64,000 nucleotides of DNA, taken from Enoplolaimus lenunculus. Taxonomy: Eukaryota; Nematoda; Enoplea; Enoplida; Thoracostomopsidae. The translations under genes and the position numbers were made by a program. Of this stretch, positions 48,395 through 58,400 are shown piece by piece. Every line of letters begins with the position of its first letter. Within the stretch, counting starts at the first letter, position 1. The DNA lies in NCBI GenBank assembly GCA_030248215.1, contig JASANG010001459.1, positions 24,367-88,366 of the forward strand. The letters run 5' to 3'. The notes below the pieces were generated by a model. The model was not told where the DNA came from. It worked only from the letters and a program-made list of their open reading frames with translations, and searched no databases.

Positions 48395-51300
48395 ATGCAA
48401 AATAATTGCGTCGACGTATTATCCGACAATAGTTCGAATACTAGGATATCAAGCGGTATTCCAAAATGCTGTCGAGAACAAATTGTAAGTTTGGTGTAGG
48501 TATTGAGTATATTGGGCTTTTGCGAAATCTGGTACGGTTATATCAGCAACGAAAATGCTATAGAATATCAGGCAGCTTCGTCTGTTATACAACGTTTAAA
48601 AGACGAGAGTCACAACTCTGGCTATTGTTTTCTTCTTACCCACAAGCTGAAGCTCAAGCGTAAACTTAAATTGAAATATAATCATAAGTCTAAGTTATGC
48701 CAATATATCAAAGGTCAGAAAATGTGGGGAGAGTGCAGCTCTTTGTTTCACTCTATATGTCGTATGCCAATCTGCTATTTTATGTAACAACAGTTTGGCC
48801 TGCACTAAGTGATATTGAACTGATAGACCAATCAGATTTGATTATACGAACAGACACAATACTGTTAAGCAATCATCGCTGATTTTTCATCGCTGTTGTT
48901 TTGCTACATCTCACGATCGCTATTTGGCCTAGGCTAATCTGCTATTTGTTTCGAGTAGCAGGTTGACCTAGGACAATTGCCAATTGGCCTAAATAGCAAA
49001 TTGGCTTACAACATATACAAATATATATCGACGCTCACTCGCATAAACTGTTTTAGATTTCTTGTCTCTTCCCGAAATGAAATTCCAGCTACACCCTATA
49101 GCAGGCTCTCAGCCAGCTCACCTTGCAAGGGGGAACTAAAAGTTTTTCAGGAGGGGCATGCAAGCAAAGGTAGTCTTTGATTCACAAGCATAGTCGAAAA
49201 TTTCCTGGAGGGTGCAAAAAATTTTCTAGGGAGCTAAGCCCCCCGGCCCCTCTTGGCCTATTATTTGTCTCGTGCTGTACACACACGAGGTGCAGCCACC
49301 GAACATGGCGTTGCAAATGAATAAATTGAACATTTTTGTGCAGTAATATAATTTCAAAACTTTCAGATGTTTTGTGTTGACGCCTCAAGTGAACTCAGCG
49401 ATTTAAATTTTTTCCTCACTGACGGGTATGTTACAGTTACATGTTTTTATTAAAAGTGTAGATCCAGTTTATTTGTATTTGACGACATCTAACGGTTGCG
49501 CTTTACTTTGTTGACGTCCAGCTCCGTACGTCACTCATTATACACGGTATCATTCGTGTATATTTTGCGTACGATAACGTAGGGTGACGTACGGCACCGT
49601 GCGGGTAACGCGCGATGACAGATGGCGCCGGACGGTGACCGACAGCGCCGCGCGACGAGTATACCGCCACCCTAAAGCTTAAGCTTTGTTACAAAATAAT
49701 TTAAAGGGTATTTAGTATAGTTCGTGTTAGGTACAAAGTGTTTGTCTACACTAACACAGGTTTTGCGGACTAAATTCATACACGAATAAGGCAAATTTTT
49801 GTTCTGTGTAATTACAAATTTCGTTTTCTATGTTTTATAGCAAAATGGACGCCACAATTTTATTAATATGAATATTACGATTAATCAAGTAGGTCAACTC
49901 CGCGGCTTTGATGTGGCGAACTGCAGAAGCTATAATACAAAACAGTGTTTTAAGTTATAACTTGTTGGTAGTTTTCTCATTCCGTCTCATGTCTTAATTT
50001 TTCCGTTCAGGTCACGCAGGATTTATTTAACGATTTTGCTGATTTTTATTTTTAGGGAAAAACTGAACGCAGTTGAACGTTTGAAGAAAGTCATCCGAAT
50101 TTTTGTTAATTTAAAATCTCGGCTTGCGTATGGCGATCAGCACGAATTTGGCCTTATGTTACTCGGCACTGAGCCACTTACGGTTAGCATTAAAAGTTAC
50201 CTAATAATCAGAATGGTGTATACTAATGGCGGAACAGGGAGATACATCCCATCGCGAAGTTTGTTGAGAGACGAGAAAAACACATTTTATATGCGTTTAA
50301 TAATAACGTTCTAGATTGTGGACTTCAAAAACAAGAGATGTACCTATCAGTTCCGAAACGCTGTCGCTTATAATTGCAGAGATTATAGGAAACCTAACAA
50401 TTTTTAGTCGAGTTCTAAAATTTTGCTAATAAAATATCGCAAGTTGCTTAGGTGAGAGCAAGAAAACATTTCTGTTGAAAATTTAAGAAGAATGAAATTT
50501 GAATATTGCTATTGTGGCGCTGAATCTATTATAATATAATAGGGCGTTTGGCTTTCCGTACCAGGCAGGGTGCAACCGGAATTACAATTTACCGGAACCG
50601 GAACCGGAATTTGAAAATTTTACCGAAACCGGAACCGGAAAGTGAAAAATGCATTTCACCAAAAATTTCATTTTAATCTTATTTTTTGCTCTATTATTTG
50701 TGAAATATCCTTAGTCGAACATAGGTATTTATTTTATTCGTTGTATTTTAGATTTTCATCATCGACTGAAGTGAAATCCACCATCAATGGCTTATATTCG
50801 GAGTACAAGTGGCTTTCAAAAGAGATTCTTAAAAATTAGCAAAGTTAAGAAAACGGCCAAATTATAATACCGGAATTTTAAATCCGGTAAAAATATACCG
50901 GAACCGGAAGGTGAAAAAATGCCGGAATCGGAACCGGAATTCCGGTTGCACCCTGGTACCAGGTATGTAAACTGGTAAAATACTGCTCTTTCCATTGGTC
51001 AAACTTAGGCTTAGACTTAGGCTTAGGAATATGCTTATACTACTGTAACAACCCTAGTGTATACATGGGCCGGAAATTCAAATTTGTGCACAGCCAGGAA
51101 AGTTAGGTTTTTGTACAGAGGTTTTTAATCTTTTCAATTGCTACCACAAGAGCCCCGTTTAAAATTTCGTAGCGCGTTTTCCACAATGCTGGCAACGTAC
51201 CTGAATACAAACAAACACAATATTCTGTTTATTTTTTGTTTGTTACTTCTGATATTTAAAATTATCAGCAGGGTGTTCGTTCAGTTAATTTTTGATTTTT

Positions 51301-53942
51301 TGTGTCCGTTCACAAGGTTCTGGAACTAACGCAAGGAACAACAACGTTTCTTGGTGCGTTACGTGAAGTCGATTTGGCGACCGTAACAGAAGATAAACCG
51401 TGCAATCTGAACCAAATATTTGATGAATTTTTGTAATAAATTTTTGATTTTTTGTTTTTTTTATTTATAGTATCAATATAACATTTTTTAATAATTGTCA
51501 GTTGAAACTTTTAAGCAGTCGTACAAATCATACTTCGCCCAGCGTTTGTTGTAATTTTTTGAACAAATTATGGATAAACTGATACAGTTGAGTTGAGAGA
51601 CAGCATTTTTGATGGTATGTGAGATCGATATGCGAGGACCCCAATTTGTATCCGCCACCGGATTTGAAAGTTTAATTGTGAAAGTTGTGAGCATAGCCGG
51701 TCCAGCCGTAGTGCTGCTGTTGCTTTGATGTCTGTGTTTGATTAAACGTCGTGTACGAATACCAATGTTCGTAGGTGAATTTTGTAGGAATCATATCAAA
51801 CTTCCAACCGAAACGTCTGATTACGTTGTCCGTCTTGTGCTGGTGTACTGCCGTTCACGAACTGTGCCCCAATTTGAAAAAGACTCTCCGGTAAATATAT
51901 ATGGGTGCAGCGTTCAGTGACGGATCTAGCGGGAAATGAGATGGATGCATCGTCGCATGCCACTGGTCCTGCCGTACTGAAAATTTTACAATGCCAATGA
52001 TCGGTTTGCAGCTTACAATGTGTGTTGTAGCGAAATAAGTGGTGAAAAATGTGGCAACGTTGCAACACGAATTCGATGAATTTTACGTATTTGGAGCAAA
52101 CATTAAAAACTCTAAAATTTCGGCACTTAAAAAGTATCTTTTCACAAGAAAATTGTGGATCCGCTTCTATGCGCCGTTGTATTTGGTTTTATCAGTGACA
52201 TCCGTAGATTAGTGTTATTATTGTTATAATTTGACAGGGCTGTCGCCAGCCTAGCATATATAGGCAGTAGAAATTTTAGAAACGACATACAACTATCGCG
52301 CAGTATGGATCAGCGACGTCAAACGTTTTCCAGGTGGCGGATAAGATATTAGATATTTGTCGAAGGGATCCGCTTCCCAGGCCCGCCATCTGACTGTGGG
52401 ATCGTTGTCAAATTGTTAGCTGACCGTTCCGTCTTATATCTTAAGCGACTGTTTGGGACTACAAATAAAATCCATGTTTACTGTTCGACACGACAAACGA
52501 TATTTGTGTTGAAACTAAAATAGCGCATCCAGCATTTCAGCGTGAGAAGGCATATACTGTAGAAGAGTATTCTACAGCATGTAAAAGTGTCATTTTGTTA
52601 TCTCTGGCAGCTTTGGGAGGGGCATGTAATCCCCCCTATTTTCGCTCATATGCGTCCGTGGGACTAAATGCATACTCATCATTATTGTCTAAACGTTATT
52701 TATATTTTCAGACTTTAATCAAGCTGAAAGAAAATAAGCGATTTTTCTGTGATGTGGCTTACGTACATCAATATCCTGATGATAGCAATTGCGTTAATGT
52801 AAGCAATGTTTTAAAAGCCATTTTCTGCGTTTTGTAGTTTGAGTGTGGGTTGCGCGCGTCGCGGACAGCGTCCGACAGCGCGCGCCGAGTATACCGCAAC
52901 CCTAAGACTTAGGCTTTTACAAATGGTTACAGAAACGTTTTTCTAAACCTAAGCCTAAGCATGTTAGGACGAGTGTACAAGAACCGATGAGTGTGCTCTG
53001 AATTGACTGAAAAATTCCATTGTTTTATGTTTTGGTTGGCTAATCGCTCATAGTTTAGTATGTATTAGAATTACTAATTAATTACATGCCAATGTTGCAT
53101 ACTTTAGCTATGAAGGTTATGTTAGCAGCATTTTCGAATCAATTCAAGTTCCCGCTACAACTAAGCGGGAAGCTTTGGCTGATGTCATGAGGCTAGCTAA
53201 GAATTTAATTAGTAGTAGCTAAACTAATTTTGCAGTATATTTCGAAAATTTGACTTTCCAGCTTGTGATATAATTTTAGGGTTGCCCTTGCTGTAATCAT
53301 TATCATTAGACAGCGTTCGGGCAAAAACTACGCCGAAAAATTAACGGCTTCAAAGTTTTTAAGAAATATAAACTTTTGTATACCAATTTGCTTGGCAAAT
53401 AAATCTACAAACATCACAACATACAAACTTGTTGCATTGTGTTTAAGGCTGCATTCAATGTGATCGGTGCAATAGAACAACCAGCGTGGCGCGTATACGA
53501 GGTAGGACCTAATACTACATTGCTACATGATGTATTTGCGCAACTTTTAGCTCATCCGTTGGTAAGGCCTCAGCGAATTACTGCACCTGGTACCCCGGTG
53601 GAACCTGATCCAATCAATTGTGCTAATAATAGGATGCAGAATGAGCTCAATTTGGCAAATAACACTTCTCACAGCGGTCAACGGGTGGTAAATATTTCTG
53701 GCGAAAGCGAAGACCAGGATAAAGAATTAGAATCTGATGAGAAAGATATGATAATATTGGATGATGAAATAAATGTTGAAAATTCGAAAAATGGTGATGG
53801 AAATACAGCTGGTGCTTGTTGCAAAAAGGAGGGCAACGATGAAAATATGGGTGCTGAACATGAAAACACGTCGAAGGGGATGGATATAAACCAGCCTGTT
53901 TTGTTGGAACCGGACACAAAACGCCGTGATACACCAGTGTAA
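48395..53942 (+). CDS. BABAM1: BABAM1 (MERIT40/NBA1) homologue, complete, 7 exons
   Basis: VWA-like scaffold subunit of the BRCA1-A (DNA-damage Lys63-ubiquitin) and BRISC deubiquitinase complexes. Exons: 48395-48484, 49367-49425, 50056-50182, 51317-51432, 51788-51890, 52712-52798, 53448-53942; total 1077 nt, 358 aa (human 329), all phases consistent with GT/AG borders. Matches to remembered human protein: IMFCVDASSEL (VVICLDLSEEM), DYVVRLVLVYCRSR (PYVVRTILVYSRPP), FFCDVAYVHQYPDD (FFFDVVYIHNGTDE), QLLAHPLVRPQ (KLLAHPLQRPC). PLVR (about residues 231-234) fits the PxxR motif reported to bind BABAM2. The tail beyond is about 120 residues, acidic and Ser/Asn-rich, longer than the human tail; MIILDDE near 295 resembles a SUMO-interaction motif. 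Start: Met at 48395 chosen because upstream residues look non-conserved; an in-frame Met lies at 48290. The N-terminal disordered region of the human protein is mostly absent. Confidence 0.94.
50566..50955. mobile_element. hAT-like MITE, GGTGCAACCGGA family, in BABAM1 intron 3
   Basis: 390 bp, CAGGGTGCAACCGGAATT to AATTCCGGTTGCACCCTG, with a perfect 8-bp duplication GTACCAGG. About 95% identical by eye to 37123-37513, including the 65-codon interior frame (50642-50839). Recent copy. Confidence 0.95.
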
Positions 53943-54035
53943 TCGTCTGAATTGTTTTAATTAATGGGCGGCTGCAATCCTGCCTACTTGAGTTATGTAA
54001 ATACTAAATACTTAAGTAAGTCATCGAATTTATTC

Positions 54036-54405
54036 GCTGGGTTTCTGAAATCTTACTGAAGTATTTACTTAAGTTATACTTAGGTAATTAGTTAAATCGC
54101 TGACGTAAGTAAATACTTAAAATTTCGAGCAAAAACAACAAAAACCGCCAAATGTGAGTCATTGTTATGATAAAGTAATAGTTTTGCTTTATATTAATGA
54201 GGCGCGGTGAGTCTACAATTTTAACAACGCTGATATTAGTATACTTGAACGGTTAATTTGTAATATATGAAATATATAGTTAGCGGCCTAACTATTTATT
54301 TAACTTAAATACGATTTTAAAAACGGCAAAATAGTTCAGTAATTACTTAGCACGCACTTAACTACTAAATCGTACTTGTAGGGTTTCAGAAACCCAGCCA
54401 ATGGT
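54036..54405. mobile_element. Possible MITE with GGGTTTCTGAAA ends
   Basis: CTGGGTTTCTGAAATCTTAC at the left is mirrored by GTAGGGTTTCAGAAACCCAG at the right. The interior is TACTTAAGTAA-rich. A related left end occurs at 46240 (GCTGAGTCTCTGAAATCC). No target duplication established. Confidence 0.55.
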
Positions 54406-54504
54406 TACAAAGAAACATTCCTTGTTTTGTGTAAATTGTATTTTATCATGATCGTTTATGCTATTATATAGTTAACCGTTTTTATAACCGTATTGTTTTT
54501 CAGT

Positions 54505-54510
54505 AATAAA
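54505..54510 (+). terminator. Possible BABAM1 poly(A) signal
   Basis: AATAAA about 560 bp past the BABAM1 stop and before the next gene. Position only. Confidence 0.3.
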
Positions 54511-55431
54511 GCTTTAAACAGCGTATGTGTTTCTCAATGAACTTGTTATGCTTTCACAATTGAGCGCATAATTCGTTTGTTAATTTAGATTAAAACGCGT
54601 AGGATACGTCCTTAAATATCTGACAAATATACAAAACAGGGTTGTTACAATAGTAAAAGCATATTCCTAAGCCTAAGCATAAATAACGAGCTTACACCTA
54701 CCTACGCCTAAACAAAAACAATAGTTTAAAGTTTAAGCTTACGCTATAGCAGTCCTGCGGAAAAAATTTCCGCCCCTAATCTTGGGCCAGAAATCTTCAA
54801 AATTTTGCAAATGATAACTACAGAAACGTAATAATTTTGTTCGATTTTTAGTACCTGATTGACATTTGATTTTTGGACAATGTTATTTTGAGCGACGTAA
54901 CAGTAGTTTAAGCACATTCCTCAAGTAAAGCTTATGCCCACTCTATTTTAGTCCGACGAAAGAACGGTCCGACGGAAAACGGTACGTCCCTCATCAAAGT
55001 AGCCTGAGCTGATTTTATTATTGGTTTCACCGTATCGTATTAAAGGTTGTGGTGTGATGTGTGCTTGGCGTAGTCATCGACGCTGTTGGATAATTACTGC
55101 ACATTATTGTCAAGTGTAAACTGCAATATTTCGGTTTTAAAACGGCGCTAATTTAATAAGAATCTGAAACAAAATTTTTTGTTAAAGTTTTGTACTATAA
55201 TTGCGATTTAGAATCTCGTTCGTGACCGTTGTTCCTATTATATATTGCGCCAACTCCTTCATGACAAATTGCTAGATTGCCGCTGGGTAAGCGATATTTT
55301 GCGTAACAGTCAGGATATTACCTTTTAAGCTGTTAATATATTACTAAGAGATAGTTAACTAATGTTTACTGTATTAATTCGAGTTGCGACATAATATTTC
55401 GCCGTTTAGGGCGTAGGATCGTCCATCAGCA

Positions 55432-58400
55432 ATGGTTGAAGCGTTTAGAGATATCAGTGTGGCGTGGGGCGAAGCTCGCGACGATGTAGATGTAAATAAC
55501 GAAGGCTGGTGGTGTTCGGTCTTTCAAGACATGGTACCTTCTGCGGACGGATCTATATTGTATTTTTTGTTTGATGATACAGGTATTTAATATTTATTTA
55601 GGCGTTAAGCTAAAGTAATGGTATGTTTTGATTGAATGAACAGCAATTCGTCGCAAAACAACTTGTTTCACGACAGTGTCCTAAACGTAAACTTAAGCCA
55701 AACTTAAGCCCATAACTAAGCCTAGTCAAGCCTAAGGTTAAGCTTAAACAAAAAATTGTCTAAAGCTTAGACTTACTCTATTGATGTCCTGCATGAAAAC
55801 CGGCACGCGTGTCGAAATAAAATGATCCAAACTAGCCGTCCGTCACTGCAGAACTGGTCCATTTCGGATTGCAAACGATCTGGACCAACATTAAATTGCT
55901 GTAAGTAAATTTTACAGACGAAGGCAGTCGCATCGGGCCAACGCTGGTACTTTTTAGCAAATCGAAACGAAAATTTTTCTACAAAATCCCAATCGAAATG
56001 TCGATCAGTTTTGGCCAAGCGAAATATATGTTTCGTCTGCCGGACGGTTCAATTGCACTGTGTACGAACAAAAAGTCAAGCAAACGCAATGAACTCGATG
56101 TTCACCATCTTGTGCTTACCGGTGACGGTTTGGAAATCGAGTCTGGTACGGTTTCTTACAGCAGGGGGGTAAGGGTCATACCTGTCGAAAAATTTTTGCA
56201 GGTTGTCGAATATCGTGCAGAGGTGAAAACATTTGCTTTGCTTGCTATGACCCGCTAGCAAAAAAACTGTTAGACAAGGTTATCATTGCCCGAAATGAGA
56301 TCCCTACGACCCAGCTTAGAAATATAGGCCAATGTTAGCCTAAACGCCGCACTCATTATAATGGGACAGCAATGCACCAGGAGTACATACAACGAATATA
56401 TTTGAACAGTGAGGGCTTGGGACAGCGTAACAGTTGGGACAGCGTGCAGTTGGGACAGCGGGACAGTTGGGGCTGCAGGACAGTTGGGACAGCGAGACCG
56501 TTGGGACAGCGGACAGTTGGGACGGCGGGACAGTTTCGACAGCGTGACAGTTGTAAAAACGGGACAGTTGGGGCAGTTGGACAGCGGACAGTTGTGACGG
56601 CGGGACAGTTGGGCAGCGGGAGTGTTGGGACAGCGGGACAGTTGGGACAGCGGAACAGAAGGGACAGCAGGACAGATGGGATAGCAGGACAGCAGGACAG
56701 ATGGGATAGCAGGACAGTTGGGACAGACGGACAGCTGGGCCCACAAGGAAAAGCTTCTCCACATAGGTCAATTTTCATTAATTGGATTCTCAGGGGTTTC
56801 CGCCCCCTGACCCCCGCAAGTTCAGGGAACCCTAAGCAAAATGGGGGCTCTCGCCCCAACCGTACACTCTATGCAATTCATTATTGGTACACTTATCCTG
56901 CTTAGCCTCGGTGTCCCTTAAACACTTGACCAATATGACGTTTCTAAAAGCGTATTTATATAAGAAAACACTTAAGTAACTGAAAGTTTTTGGGTAGTGC
57001 AGGCTAATACTTTTAGACTATTATCCTCAGGCTAATTAAGATTATAGGCCTAAGATAAGTTTTTGATATAAAATAAAATTATACGTTCGTTCTTGTCGCA
57101 CTGGCACAAAACTCACATTTCGTCGTTTTTATGTAGAAGTTAAGTATTTAATTAAGTCGCCGACTTAAGTAAATAGTTTTATATTTTTTTATTTTTAGTA
57201 CGACATGCCTTTGGTCCTGTTCCCATATCAGAGGATTGGATTGTGCTTCAAAATGACATTTCATTCATTCTTTTGACTGGCCCCGGTCTGTCTGTCTGGA
57301 GCATTAATGTTCTAACGGGTGATAGTGATAGTTATGCCGTACCTGGAGGTATGCGTTCTCACAGTTAGGGTTTTTCTGTGCCGCCTAATGCGCTGCGAGG
57401 AACCGCACGGCGTCGTCTTTCGCCGCTCGTCATCGGACGCCGCAGTTCGCTATCCCGAAAACAGTAGAGAAATTCGGCATTTTTCACTATTCGGTTCCGG
57501 TGTAAAATTGGATTCTTTTTCACTGGATTTTGTGGCATTTGCGATATTAAATTAATTTCTTTCTCAAAAACCTAAGGTTGAGCTTTTTTGACCATTTTTT
57601 ATTTTTAAATTAAAGTCTAGGAGCCCGACGCTAGCGAAATCTAAAAAATTTTACAAAATTTTTTCAAAATACCAACTCAAGTCTTCAATTTAATCAGGTA
57701 AGCTATATGTTAAGAAACTTGATGACAAAATGCTGAAAACACTCGTATGGTAAAGATAATTTAGGTTAAATTATTAGAAAAAATAATTTTTTACTATCCA
57801 GTTTCAGCTACGGTAGAAAATCCGAAATTATTTTTACGCTCCGGTTCCGTTTCCGGTATTTTATATTTCCGGTTGCCCCTAATTGATTCCTCTAAATTCT
57901 CGGTCTGTTAATAGTTTATAATTCTTCGGCTGGCTCCACAATTTGCCAACATTTATTGAACAAGTTTAATGGTATTCTGTCGGCATGGGTTCATGGACGT
58001 AGCCAGAATTGTGGAAAGCGGTAGGTTTCGTTTTATGAAAATTTTGAAGGAGGGTTCTTGTGTTGCAGACTGAAAAAGAATCTAAAAACTCGTTTGCCAA
58101 AATTTCAACGGGGGTTGATCCCTATTACCACGATCCCTGCTGGCTACGTCCTTGAATTGCTTGACTGTCTAAATTACGACCAGTGACATGATAACTGATT
58201 TATACAATATTTGTGTAAGCTGATACGTATTCATTATTCTTCACTGCTGCACTGGCGTGTGTTATTTTGAAGGGAAGTCATATTTATGGAACTATAAATA
58301 GAGGAAGCTTACGCTTTAAGATAATTTTGGCTTAGGCTTAGTTATAGGCTTATCCTTACGCCGAGGCTTACGTAGGCTTTTTCTTGAAATATGCGTATAC

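Noticed and set aside
53647-53934. 95-codon minus frame rich in Pro/His/Cys
   Set aside because: Antisense shadow of the acidic tail exon of BABAM1.
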